29,730 bases of DNA, taken from a virus. The position numbers and the translations under genes were made by a program. Location of the stretch: positions 1 through 29,730 of IMG/VR virus record IMGVR_UViG_3300009169_000067. The stretch is one strand, 5' to 3'. The notes beneath the pieces are model-generated. The model had not been told where the DNA came from. It worked only from the letters and a program-made list of their open reading frames with translations, and made no database searches. Positions 20,180 to 27,245 of this stretch are shown piece after piece (within the stretch, counting starts at the first letter, position 1; each line of letters starts with the position of its first letter).

Positions 20180-22098
20180 TATCCTATTCTTGTTCGTGAT
20201 TCTATTTTTTCGGTCGCCTCTTGGTTCGACGTTACGTCGCTGGCGATTACATAAGTCTTGATAGCTGGCTGATCTGGTCGCTCACCTACTTCTCTATCGT
20301 TTGTTACCGTGAAGTTCGGGGCCGATCCACTACCGCCCAATGATGCAGCGGCACTACCGCCACCACCTCCACCGCTTCCACTACCGCCCGTGAATTGTTG
20401 CTTTCTTATTTGAGCAACGTTAACAAGACCAGCGGCAACAGCAGCAGCAGCAGCAAGACCACCGCGCACAACAGACGTTGGATCGCCGGGTATGACTTGC
20501 GAAGCATAAGCAGCAGTTGCACCCTTATACGTATCGGCCAAGGCCATTGCAATCTGCACCCGCTTCTGAATCTCAAACGCTCTTTTCTGTGAACGTTCAC
20601 TTTTGCCAGCAAATAAAGTGGTGAGGTTACTAATTGTTGACAGACCATTGTTCACCGTGTCTGCTCGTAAATTTGCCAGCTGAACTTCTTTTTCTAACTG
20701 ATACGCTTTTTCTTCGTCAGTTAATTGCTTAATGTTAGCACTAGATTCGGCAATAGTAGCTTGTTGCATTTGCAACCCTTGCGATAACACAATGCCTTGC
20801 GATTGAATACCGATTGATTTAATCTGCGCAATTTGCTCTTGTGTGTTTTGTTCTTTTATGAGTTGCTGATCCTTTAATACCGCCTCTTCATCCGCTTGTT
20901 TTTTAGAAATTTGAGCAAGCAAATCCTTGTTGCCGTTTGCTTTTTGTCTTAAGTCAGAATAAAACCGACCAAGTTCAATTAACCTTGCCTTGTAACTGTC
21001 TTTCTCTAAAGTTAAAATAACGTCCTCTTGTTCTTTTTTGGCCGCTATTTGCTCATCTCTCGCTTTCTTCTCGGCGTCGCGTTGTGATAGTATAAACCCG
21101 TCGCGCTGGTTCTTAAGTTGCGCAAGTGTCTTTTCGTTCTCTTTCACGCTTGCTTCGCCGTCCTTTGCAATCTGATCGGGATCGAAAACTTTCGATGAAA
21201 GGAAGTCGTTTAACTTGTCGCGAAGGTTGAGTTCTTTGCCGAGGAAGCCAGCAATCTTGTCGACCGTGGCGAGAATAACTTGGATCGGTAGGGTGATGAA
21301 TTGAATGATACCACTCGCGATCTCTTTGTTTCGCTTAGCCGTTTCGATCTGATCTTTGAGTACTGCCTTTTGCGTTTCGATGGCCGTTATCTGCGCTTCA
21401 ACGGCCGCGTTGGCTTGGTCGATCTTCAGCTTCAGTATTTCTTTTTCGCTCTTGCCTTGGAGGCGCAAGGTATTTTCACCCTCACTTAATGCGGCAAGCT
21501 TCTCTTTCTCTGCATTCGCATTCTCATACGCAAGGTCAATCGTCTTTTGTTGCTCGGCTTGTATGCTTTCAAACGCTGCGTTTATAGCAAGTGCTGCAGC
21601 AGCAACGGCGGCGGCGATTAAGAAGATAGGGTTGGTAAGTAATGCCTTGCCCACACTCGCAAGTGCGCTGCCGAAATTCTTGATACCACCGATCAAGTCT
21701 TTGAATGAAAAACCTTTCACAGCATTACCCATACCGCGAATGGCCGATGTCGCGCCTTCAAAGTCGAGGTTTCCGAGGTCGCCTTTTAATTTGCCAAGGT
21801 TGTTGCCGAACACTTCAACGGCTGGCCCTGCTTGGTTACCCACCGCCTCCTTAATATCCTTCATCTGATCCTTAATGAGACCAGCCTTTTGTGAAAGTTC
21901 GGCGAATGCAGCCGAGTTAGGATCAAGACCTGATAACTCGCTCTCAACCGCTTTGAGTTCTTTACGAAGGGCAAGCATACCACCCGCGGCAGCACCCGCA
22001 GCTTTATCGGCGGCCTTTAACTTTTCGGCCACTTGGTCGGCGTTGGTTATCGCTCCCTGTGCGTTAACGTCTAACTGAATTACATACTTAGTTGCCAT
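20179..22098 (-). CDS. Tape measure protein
   Basis: The 639-aa product (start at the ATG at 22098, MATKYVIQLDVNAQGAI; an in-frame ATG at 22122 is less likely because the upstream gene's end overlaps it) sets tail length. It has long coiled-coil stretches (KLKAADKAAGAAAGGMLALR, KKEQEDVILTLEKDSYKARL, QAEEIVL-type heptads), a hydrophobic segment (about residues 154-178, LTNPIFLIAAAVAAAALAIN), alanine-rich helices and a glycine/serine-rich low-complexity stretch near the end (GGSGSGGGGGGSAAASLGGS). At about 0.15 nm per residue, this length would give a tail of roughly 95 nm, consistent with a siphovirus. It lies far from its chaperone. Confidence 0.88.
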   Translation of the reverse strand: MATKYVIQLDVNAQGAITNADQVAEKLKAADKAAGAAAGGMLALRKELKAVESELSGLDPNSAAFAELSQKAGLIKDQMKDIKEAVGNQAGPAVEVFGNNLGKLKGDLGNLDFEGATSAIRGMGNAVKGFSFKDLIGGIKNFGSALASVGKALLTNPIFLIAAAVAAAALAINAAFESIQAEQQKTIDLAYENANAEKEKLAALSEGENTLRLQGKSEKEILKLKIDQANAAVEAQITAIETQKAVLKDQIETAKRNKEIASGIIQFITLPIQVILATVDKIAGFLGKELNLRDKLNDFLSSKVFDPDQIAKDGEASVKENEKTLAQLKNQRDGFILSQRDAEKKARDEQIAAKKEQEDVILTLEKDSYKARLIELGRFYSDLRQKANGNKDLLAQISKKQADEEAVLKDQQLIKEQNTQEQIAQIKSIGIQSQGIVLSQGLQMQQATIAESSANIKQLTDEEKAYQLEKEVQLANLRADTVNNGLSTISNLTTLFAGKSERSQKRAFEIQKRVQIAMALADTYKGATAAYASQVIPGDPTSVVRGGLAAAAAVAAGLVNVAQIRKQQFTGGSGSGGGGGGSAAASLGGSGSAPNFTVTNDREVGERPDQPAIKTYVIASDVTSNQEATEKIESRTRIG

Positions 22099-22267
22099 AA
22101 AGTAAAATAGAAAGATACGCACCGATTACCATAAGCACAAGCCGCCACACAACCGACGATACCTTCAGCATCGTGCGCCTCCATCCGCGTATGGCGTGAT
22201 CGTGTTTTGACTTCACCCCCATCTTGGAGTACTGGAACAATAGTTCAAGGTTATCTCTGTGATTCAT
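22088..22267 (-). CDS. Small membrane protein, 59 aa
   Basis: The ATG at 22267 (MNHRDNLELLFQYSKMGVKS) opens a 59-codon frame overlapping the tape measure start by 11 bases. A basic middle (KHDHAIRGWRRTMLK) precedes one hydrophobic helix (VVWRLVLMVIGAYLSILLYG, residues about 38-57) that would place the N-terminus in the cytoplasm. Holins and tail-tip-related small proteins can look like this; the position before the tape measure gene argues for a tail-linked role. No family recognised. Confidence 0.6.
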   Translation of the reverse strand: MNHRDNLELLFQYSKMGVKSKHDHAIRGWRRTMLKVSSVVWRLVLMVIGAYLSILLYGN

Positions 22268-22285
22268 AGTGTAAAGGTAATTCAC

Positions 22286-22293
22286 TATATTTG
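22286..22293 (+). promoter_or_regulatory. Candidate promoter (-7 box) of the secreted-protein gene
   Basis: Plus-strand TATATTTG fits TAnnTTTG and lies 24 bases before the ATG at 22318. No clear TTTG is found at the expected -33 position, so recognition may need another factor. It lies in the 50-base gap between divergent genes. Confidence 0.5.
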
Positions 22294-22317
22294 CCCTGTA
22301 ACAAAATAAAATACACA

Positions 22318-23358
22318 ATGAAAAAATTATTCTCAATTCTCGCGGCGTTGTTCTTCGTCGTCGCATCATTCGCGCAGCCAGCATGGCCGACGATTAACGA
22401 AGAACTCACAGGCGTACCGCAAGACCTCATCTCGGCGTCAATGGACTACTGCCTAAATCAATCAATCGTTCCCGCTTATGTTAAGATCGAGCGCGTTCCT
22501 CGTGTGCGTGTGCGCCGAACACTAACCGCGCAAGGCTGGATTGAGACATCAAGAGACACTACCTTCACCGAAAGACGAAGGAATATTCCCGAGGTGCGAA
22601 GGTTTACGGCTACACATGGTAGACCTTTACTTAACGAATTGATTGAAACGGTAAACTCTGCACCGGGACAACTACAATACAAAGGCCGAACGGGTAACAC
22701 TTGGCAATGGCATAAGGTAGGCATTCGCTTTACCGATCCGCAAGGAAAGAGACAAGACATACCGCCGCATGATATCTTCGTTACGTTACTGCCCGACGGA
22801 CGTTTCGAGTTGCGGTATAGCCACAATCCAATGGTTCAGTACGCATCCAAGTTCAATCCGGCGACTACCTTAACATCATTCCTTCCGCATATCGTAGTGG
22901 AGAATGGAGTTGCGTATAACCGCACACTAATAAACGGTAAGCCTTGGAACGAGGTAGACATTGAATTCTTAATAACGCCTTGGGGAAAGACCGACCAAAA
23001 CTTTGTGTGGAGATGGTGGACGTATGGCGATACGCCAAAGGTAACTGGAGGTCATGCAGCCATCGACGCATGGGCGACGAGTATAACGCAGTACCCTAGA
23101 ACCGACCCGAAAGGACAAACGTTGACTATTCAAGCGGGGCCGACTGGTAGATTCGACGCAAGCACTCACACGTTTACCTATCCGCCTAACAACGGAAAGC
23201 CTGTGTATATCATGCTCCAAGCGGAGTTTTTACCCGCGCAGCATAAGCAACAGGAGTATAGGAGTTACCACTTGTTTTATCAGTACGGCCACACACCACA
23301 AGGTAGTGGATATCTTTGGCCCGCAAAAGATCAAGACCCGAACAAAGAAATGTATTAA
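22318..23358 (+). CDS. Sec-secreted phage protein, 346 aa (moron-like)
   Basis: The start at 22318 (MKKLFSILAALFFVVASFAQ, then PAWPTINEE) gives a textbook signal peptide with cleavage likely after AFAQ/SFAQ. The mature part is a soluble, beta-rich protein of about 326 aa with many tryptophans in WRWWTYG-type patches and paired arginines (RVPRVRVRRTL). It lacks a lipobox, a membrane segment and a T9SS-type sorting domain, so it should reach the periplasm. It has its own promoter-like box and a strong terminator, as a lysogenic-conversion or superinfection-exclusion 'moron' would. No known family is recognised. Confidence 0.75.
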   Translation: MKKLFSILAALFFVVASFAQPAWPTINEELTGVPQDLISASMDYCLNQSIVPAYVKIERVPRVRVRRTLTAQGWIETSRDTTFTERRRNIPEVRRFTATHGRPLLNELIETVNSAPGQLQYKGRTGNTWQWHKVGIRFTDPQGKRQDIPPHDIFVTLLPDGRFELRYSHNPMVQYASKFNPATTLTSFLPHIVVENGVAYNRTLINGKPWNEVDIEFLITPWGKTDQNFVWRWWTYGDTPKVTGGHAAIDAWATSITQYPRTDPKGQTLTIQAGPTGRFDASTHTFTYPPNNGKPVYIMLQAEFLPAQHKQQEYRSYHLFYQYGHTPQGSGYLWPAKDQDPNKEMY

Positions 23359-23409
23359 CTTTACACCAGCGACATTCGTCGTGTGTTTATTGTTTGTGTA
23401 TTTGTGTCG

Positions 23410-23444
23410 AATAGCCCTGCTGAGAAGTAGGGCTATTTGTTTTC
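23410..23444 (+). terminator. Terminator of the secreted-protein gene
   Basis: AATAGCCCT (23410-23418) pairs with AGGGCTATT (23429-23437), followed by TGTTTTC. The stop codon of the convergent RusA gene is inside the stem. Confidence 0.85.
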
Positions 23445-23759
23445 CGTTATCGAGTAACACCAATGCTCTTTACCCTTGGGCACAATTACTTTGTCAACCA
23501 CCAACCGCGACACCCGCTTGTCGTTGAACCCGTGTTTCTTCTGCAGAATATCCATGCACATCTTTACCGAGTTGTCAATGTCTTGCGCATCGTTTGAGAA
23601 CGCAAACACGAAGTACACGCATAGCTGGCCGCCCGGTATCTTCAAGGGCTTCAATGCCATCAAGCAATGGTACTCGAATGCTTTGTACGCATTGCTTTTA
23701 AACCGCCTACCTTTCCATGCGGTGTTGACCGAGATAGGTTTTACTTCTATTTTTTGCAT
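23433..23759 (-). CDS. rusA: RusA-family Holliday junction resolvase
   Basis: The 108-aa product has the RusA pattern: SVNTAWKGRRFKSNAY at residues about 10-25, then DIDNSVKMCMDILQKKHGFN (D60, D62, N63, K66, D70) and DKRVSRLVVDK with D80. The acidic residues and lysine match the catalytic 'DxDNxxKxxxD' core, which cuts four-way DNA junctions. In phages the enzyme resolves branched replication intermediates before packaging. It is separated from the upstream operon by a terminator (23770-23798) and overlaps the terminator of the opposing gene at its 3' end. Confidence 0.9.
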   Translation of the reverse strand: MQKIEVKPISVNTAWKGRRFKSNAYKAFEYHCLMALKPLKIPGGQLCVYFVFAFSNDAQDIDNSVKMCMDILQKKHGFNDKRVSRLVVDKVIVPKGKEHWCYSITENK

Positions 23760-23769
23760 CGTGCAATTT

Positions 23770-23798
23770 AAAACAAAAACACCCCCGTGATGGAGGTG
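23770..23798 (-). terminator. Terminator between small-gene operon and rusA
   Basis: Minus strand CACCTCC (from 23798) pairs with GGGGGTG (one G-T) around ATCAC, followed by TTTTTGTTTT. It lies 25 bases after the stop of the 54-aa gene at 23823, so rusA is expressed by read-through or from its own promoter. Confidence 0.75.
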
Positions 23799-23822
23799 CT
23801 TTGTAGGTGTTTTAGGTTGGCG

Positions 23823-23987
23823 TTAATCGTTCTCAAATACCACAGTGGTTCGCTTTTGTTCTAAGTGCGTTGCCGCTCGTTTGCGACTGAAGTTGCTTAA
23901 AAAAATGATTCCAATTACAAACATTGCAATAAATATAAATACGGTTAATAGCATGCCGTGTTTTTCAATGAAGCTTGTGTTTTTCAT
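23823..23987 (-). CDS. Small single-pass membrane protein, 54 aa
   Basis: The frame from the ATG at 23987 encodes MKNTSFIEKHGMLLTVFIFI, then AMFVIGIIFLSN and a basic tail (FSRKRAATHLEQKRTTVVFE). One membrane helix spans residues about 12-32 with a charged C-terminal tail in the cytoplasm. It could be a holin-like or accessory membrane protein; nothing more specific can be said. Last of the chain of tiny genes, followed by a terminator. Confidence 0.7.
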   Translation of the reverse strand: MKNTSFIEKHGMLLTVFIFIAMFVIGIIFLSNFSRKRAATHLEQKRTTVVFEND

Positions 23988-24062
23988 TTTCTCTTAGTTG
24001 TTTCCCCTCCATTGAACGGTGGAGGTTGCCGTGGGGTGGTTAGCGAGAAGTTAGCTGCAAGG

Positions 24063-24236
24063 CTACAATTCGCTTCCACATTTGTCGCATTTAGAAGCCC
24101 CGTATCTTGCCATTGTATCGTGGTCGTTTGGACAACTATTCCAACTATAACCAAATATTTTTCTATACAATTTATACAACAAAACAATGGCAATTACACA
24201 TATGGTTAATGCTCCAATTATTTCAAGTATGCTCAT
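24063..24236 (-). CDS. Small membrane protein with zinc-ribbon-like tail, 57 aa
   Basis: ATG at 24236 to TAG at 24063. The product is MSILEIIGALTICVIAIVLL, YKLYRKIFGY and then SCPNDHDTMARYGASKCDKC with the end GSEL. An N-terminal membrane helix (2-21) is followed by a metal-site pattern C..H and CDKC, like a half zinc ribbon. Its start overlaps the previous stop as ATGA, supporting the choice over a competing frame in 23984-24193 that would need a TTG start. Function unknown. Confidence 0.7.
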   Translation of the reverse strand: MSILEIIGALTICVIAIVLLYKLYRKIFGYSWNSCPNDHDTMARYGASKCDKCGSEL

Positions 24237-24325
24237 TTCGGTTTCAAATTAAAATTAGTGCTGATAATCCGCCCAGCACATAACAGCTGTTTGCCAAAAT
24301 GCGCGGTTTTGTTTTTCTCACTCAT
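24233..24325 (-). CDS. Tiny protein, 30 aa
   Basis: Start at the ATG at 24325 (MSEKNKTAHFGKQLLCAGRI then ISTNFNLKPK), chosen because AAAGGAGGGGAGA directly precedes it. A longer frame to 24427 lacks such a site. Overlaps the previous gene by 8 bases and the next by ATGA. A protein this short may act by binding a partner or serve mainly to couple translation; conservation must decide. Confidence 0.55.
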   Translation of the reverse strand: MSEKNKTAHFGKQLLCAGRIISTNFNLKPK

Positions 24326-24470
24326 TCTCCCCTCCTTTGGTTTTGGTTGCTGAATCGGTGTTGTATTTGTAATCGTTCCAACAACTGCATCGTGGGAACA
24401 TTGCTCGTTGAAAGTGGTGGCATTCAACCTTGCACTCTTTTCGGTGGTCGTAAATTCTCGATCTAAACAT
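24318..24470 (-). CDS. Small Cys/His-rich protein, 50 aa
   Basis: ATG at 24470 to TGA at 24318. MFRSRIYDHRKECKVECHHF is followed by RAMFPRCSCWNDYKYN. The pattern C13, C17, H18/H19, C28 and C30 suggests a small zinc-binding fold. A strong Shine-Dalgarno (AAGGAGG) precedes the start, which overlaps the stop of the 163-aa gene by 8 bases. No family is recognised. Confidence 0.6.
   Translation of the reverse strand: MFRSRIYDHRKECKVECHHFQRAMFPRCSCWNDYKYNTDSATKTKGGENE
24329..24338 (-). promoter_or_regulatory. Strong Shine-Dalgarno AAAGGAGGGG
   Basis: Located 3 bases before the ATG at 24325. It fixes the short start of the 30-aa gene and lies inside the preceding 50-aa gene. Confidence 0.65.
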
Positions 24471-24954
24471 TCTCCCCTCCTTCATTCTGATAAGCCATAG
24501 GAAACCATTCTCTTAACTGTTCGGGGGTGGCGGTGATGGTGTTCTCAATTGTGTGATTGTAAAGGCTTTCAAAGTCGCCTAAGTCTTCATTTTTTCCCCA
24601 ATGTACGCAATGACCCAATGAAGAATGTAAATCTTGCCCGCCACTCAACCAAGATTCAGAAAACTCACAACTCCGCTTATGCGCCTCAATAGCTAGTGGT
24701 GCAATCTCTTTTGGTAGATATTGGTTGAATATCTCAACTACCTTTGGATTAAACGGGCGGGTGTCTTCTACCTTTTCGTTGGTGTCAACGTTATGGTCTA
24801 CCACTTCGTATAGTCGAGAAGTGAGTGTGTTAGTTACATCAATCGCTCCATTAAAGCCATAATTGCCATCCCTAATTATAGAACCTTGAATAATCGCACA
24901 CAAGAACGCATCCCGCTTGTCGTTCCATTCTTTTTGAGTTAGTTTGTGTTTCAT
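24463..24954 (-). CDS. Hypothetical protein, 163 aa
   Basis: The product starts MKHKLTQKEWNDKRDAFLCA and contains a Cys/His/Trp segment (LHSSLGHCVHWGKNEDLGDF, about 109-128). It ends TATPEQLREWFPMAYQNEGG, whose last part loosely recalls the LREWFEMFPEPY of the 86-aa protein at 1021-1281. Acidic, with no membrane segment. ATGA overlap with the gene upstream. Unknown function. Confidence 0.75.
   Translation of the reverse strand: MKHKLTQKEWNDKRDAFLCAIIQGSIIRDGNYGFNGAIDVTNTLTSRLYEVVDHNVDTNEKVEDTRPFNPKVVEIFNQYLPKEIAPLAIEAHKRSCEFSESWLSGGQDLHSSLGHCVHWGKNEDLGDFESLYNHTIENTITATPEQLREWFPMAYQNEGGENV
24476..24482 (-). promoter_or_regulatory. Strong Shine-Dalgarno AAGGAGG
   Basis: Located 5 bases before the ATG at 24470, within the end of the 163-aa gene. 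The junction sequence is repeated almost exactly at 24323-24338, suggesting duplication of a start region. Confidence 0.65.
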
Positions 24955-25157
24955 TGTTTATTTGTGTTTAGTGTTTGAAAATCTAGGTGTTCTGAAAACA
25001 TATTCGTTCCAAAGTTTGGCTCCGAATCAAAAATCAATTCGGTTTTGCCAGCTTTAACAAGAATCAAATTGTTGTCGGCTTGGGTGGCTTGATACACTTC
25101 GCCCTCCTTCAATACGTTGTTCCAACTTTTGATGCAAAGAACCGAAATTGTTTTCAT
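24951..25157 (-). CDS. Hypothetical protein, 68 aa
   Basis: The product starts MKTISVLCIKSWNNVLKEGE then VYQATQADNNLILVKAG, a small beta-barrel-like pattern (V-x-C-I-x-x-W then G-x-V-Y-x-A). It is the kind of SH3-like small phage protein often found in early operons. Overlaps the next gene by ATGA and follows the glycosyltransferase after 4 bases. Function unknown. Confidence 0.75.
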   Translation of the reverse strand: MKTISVLCIKSWNNVLKEGEVYQATQADNNLILVKAGKTELIFDSEPNFGTNMFSEHLDFQTLNTNKQ

Positions 25158-25161
25158 GTGT

Positions 25162-25989
25162 TTAGTGCTTCATCAAAGATAGTAAATATTCTTTCTCATC
25201 CTCATCCATAAACCAAGTCGCATCGCTGATTGTAGCGTCCGACAAATACTTTTCGAGGATCGAGTACGGCCAAATGTTAACGCTGCTCTTTACATCTGTT
25301 ACGTGAACGCGCTGGTAGTCCTTATCGATCAGATGAGGTATGTACCCGCTAGCAATTAAGCGGTAGTCAGCGCGCCAATCCATGCCTCGCTTCAAATTCG
25401 GCGGCCACAATCCAATGTAGTCGGCGCTTGTGATCTTCACAACGCCCAACCGCTCAAACATTTTAGCCACACTAAACGGTAGATGCAACTTGCTACCAAC
25501 CTTCCAACTCAAAAACGGATCGTCGTGATCGCGAATAACTTCCGCTCTTACATCGAAACACGTATCTTCAATCGCCTTGCGTGATAACACCCTGCCCGCT
25601 CCGATTACCTTTGGATAACTATGCTTGCGCGTGTAGTCGTGAAGACCAACGGAACCTGTGTGCGTGTCAACGAAATGGTTGCGCGAGAACCCCGCGTGAT
25701 CGTACTCACCCAGAACGGCATTACTCACGCTATCATCGTCGCCCATAATAACGAAGTGATCGTAGCCCTCGTTATACGCAAGGTGCAAGGCTTTATTAAA
25801 CTTAGCGGAAGGATCGTTTAACCCGTAAAAGCACAATTCATGCTCACGCGCATAATCTTGTACAACCGCCGCGTCCGAATCACAGTGCACGCCCGCGAAC
25901 ACCCGAAGGTTCAAACGGTTGGCGCAGTTAATCATTACCCGGCTAATCGCAGGACGCTCGTTGAGAGCAGTAACTATGCAGTGGCTCAT
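25162..25989 (-). CDS. Second GT-A-like glycosyltransferase
   Basis: The 275-aa product starts MSHCIVTALNERPAISRVMI, a first-strand plus helix of a GT-A fold, and has DPSAKFNKALHLAYNEGYDH then FVIMGDDDSVSNAV (D84-D86) in the place of the DxD sugar-nucleotide/metal site. A conserved region further on has IRDHDDPFLSWKVG (about 153-166). The same order of motifs is seen in the enzyme at 2660-3364. It may add a sugar to the virion, phage DNA or host glycan. ATGA overlap with the upstream membrane-protein gene, so the pair may act together at the membrane. Confidence 0.75.
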   Translation of the reverse strand: MSHCIVTALNERPAISRVMINCANRLNLRVFAGVHCDSDAAVVQDYAREHELCFYGLNDPSAKFNKALHLAYNEGYDHFVIMGDDDSVSNAVLGEYDHAGFSRNHFVDTHTGSVGLHDYTRKHSYPKVIGAGRVLSRKAIEDTCFDVRAEVIRDHDDPFLSWKVGSKLHLPFSVAKMFERLGVVKITSADYIGLWPPNLKRGMDWRADYRLIASGYIPHLIDKDYQRVHVTDVKSSVNIWPYSILEKYLSDATISDATWFMDEDEKEYLLSLMKH

Positions 25990-26261
25990 GGCATTAAAAG
26001 ATCAGCGGTGACAATAGCAAACGCACACATCAGTAGAGCGAAGCAAAAGCAAGCTACCTTCCAATCGTGCAATTCTTTTTTTTGTTTTGCGAGCTGCTCT
26101 TCGCGAACAGTTAACTGGTCTTTTAATTCAAGTGTCACACGATACCTCTCTACGCTAAGCCAAGAGGCGCGATCGGGCTTGTTGCCCATGTTAAATACAC
26201 GTGCGTAGAAACGCTTGCCGTCTACGTTGAACTCGTAGGTGTTCTTTGGTGGTTTTTTCAT
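25986..26261 (-). CDS. C-terminally anchored membrane protein, 91 aa
   Basis: The product begins MKKPPKNTYEFNVDGKRFYA, has a likely coiled coil (LELKDQLTVREEQLAKQKKE, about 44-63) and then one hydrophobic helix (VACFCFALLMCAFAIVTADL, about 69-88) close to the C-terminus. This is a tail-anchored topology with most of the protein in the cytoplasm. Candidates include a membrane tether for the adjacent glycosyltransferase or a spanin-like part, but no family is recognised. Confidence 0.7.
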   Translation of the reverse strand: MKKPPKNTYEFNVDGKRFYARVFNMGNKPDRASWLSVERYRVTLELKDQLTVREEQLAKQKKELHDWKVACFCFALLMCAFAIVTADLLMP

Positions 26262-26272
26262 GGTGTTTGTGT

Positions 26273-26512
26273 TTAGAATCTATTTTCTCGGTTATTCTCT
26301 TCGCTGTTAAGCACAATCGTTAACGGGTCGTCCCAATTCAGTGCGCGCCCCGATTCATGGTAAAACACTTTGATGTGGGGAAAGTGGACGAATGCACCTC
26401 CCTGCCAGCGATAGCGGTCTACTTTCTTTTTTACCCCGAACAGACGTTCGATAAAATCAGGGGTTTTGGTTACGACGTAAATCCCGTCGATGTACTCAAT
26501 AGTTCTTTGCAT
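26273..26512 (-). CDS. Hypothetical protein, 79 aa
   Basis: First gene of the 26512-leftward operon, 24 bases downstream of P4. The product starts MQRTIEYIDGIYVVTKTPDF and contains FIERLFGVKKKVDRYRWQGG then AFVHFPHIKVFYHESG. It is small, basic in the middle and acidic at the end, soluble, without a known motif. Unknown early function. Confidence 0.7.
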   Translation of the reverse strand: MQRTIEYIDGIYVVTKTPDFIERLFGVKKKVDRYRWQGGAFVHFPHIKVFYHESGRALNWDDPLTIVLNSEENNRENRF

Positions 26513-26536
26513 TGTGTTTTTGTTTTAATGGTTTGG

Positions 26537-26567
26537 CAAACATACAAATAAAAGATACTCTGTCAAA
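26537..26567 (-). promoter_or_regulatory. Bacteroidota-type promoter P4
   Basis: Minus-strand TTTG (26564-26567), 19 bases, then TATGTTTG (26537-26544), which fits TAnnTTTG. It precedes the ATG at 26512. Confidence 0.8.
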
Positions 26568-26590
26568 ATTATTTTGCTTTTAGCCTAATA

Positions 26591-26607
26591 TTTAGAATGA
26601 TTCTATT
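26591..26607. promoter_or_regulatory. Palindromic operator copy 4
   Basis: TTTAGAATGATTCTATT has a perfect inner AGAATGATTCT with one degenerate outer arm. It lies 23 bases upstream of the P4 -33 element and 18 bases before the plus-strand capsid operon start at 26626. Confidence 0.7.
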
Positions 26608-26625
26608 TTAGGAAAACTATTGCAA

Positions 26626-27225
26626 ATGTCAAAAATTCAAGAACAAGTAAACGCTATTCTCGCGAAGGTCGGGCTTAAGGCCATCAACCTTGGTGAAGAA
26701 AAAAAGGAGATGCTTGCCTCTGCCAACACAGCCGACGGCCAAGTAATGTCAACACCAGCCGAAGCATTCGCAGTAGGCGTTGAGGTGTACACCGTCGATG
26801 CAGATGGTAACGAGATTTTCGCCCCTGCGGGTGAGTACGCAATGGAGGACGGTTCAACCATCGTAATCGGTGAAAACGGCATTGTTGCCGAAATGAAGCC
26901 AATGGAAGAGGAAGAGGTTGAAATGGGCGCAGAGGTTACCAAAGTAATCGAAGCACTATCAAACCGACTTGCCGAGATCGAGGGTAAGCTTGCCGCAAGC
27001 GAGGAAGCACTCGCAGCAGCCAACACCAAGGCAGTAACAGCCGAGGGCAAGGTTACCGAACTAAACAAGCAAATCACGGCACTTAAGGCAACACCAGCCG
27101 CTCCTTCTACTAAGGAAAAAACAAAGCTTGCAGCCGATAAAGCTGAAAAGCCATACGCCGAAATGACGTACGCCGAAAAGGTGAACTTCAACCTTGAAAA
27201 ACTTCGCAAACAATCAGCAAATTAA
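26626..27225 (+). CDS. Scaffold-like head protein
   Basis: The start is the ATG at 26626; an in-frame TTG at 26620 is less likely. The 199-aa acidic product has a beta-rich N-terminal part (VYTVDADGNEIFAPAGEYAM then EDGSTIVIGENGIVAEM, residues about 47-90), an EEEEVEMG stretch, a long coiled coil (EALSNRLAEIEGKLAASEEA, about 108-150) and a Lys/Ala-rich end. A coiled-coil acidic protein just before the major capsid gene is typical of a scaffold; the N-terminal beta part could be a decoration domain. It heads the rightward capsid operon 21 bases before the capsid gene. Confidence 0.75.
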   Translation: MSKIQEQVNAILAKVGLKAINLGEEKKEMLASANTADGQVMSTPAEAFAVGVEVYTVDADGNEIFAPAGEYAMEDGSTIVIGENGIVAEMKPMEEEEVEMGAEVTKVIEALSNRLAEIEGKLAASEEALAAANTKAVTAEGKVTELNKQITALKATPAAPSTKEKTKLAADKAEKPYAEMTYAEKVNFNLEKLRKQSAN

Positions 27226-27245
27226 ACAAAACTTTCCAATAGAAA

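Noticed and set aside
21356-21868. 170-codon plus-strand frame inside the tape measure gene
   Set aside because: Ala/Ser/Leu-rich antisense shadow of the Ala-rich coiled coil; no ribosome site or promoter.
23984-24193. Competing 69-codon frame ending in KRK with a Pro-rich segment, overlapping the zinc-ribbon-like gene
   Set aside because: It would need a TTG start, has no supporting ribosome site and overlaps a better frame (24063-24236) with ATG start, membrane helix and CxxC. A Rz/Rz1-like nested pair was considered, but there is no lipobox.
26637-27209. 190-codon minus-strand frame opposite the scaffold-like gene
   Set aside because: Ser/Ala-rich shadow produced by the codon bias of the plus-strand gene; no start site or neighbours on that strand.
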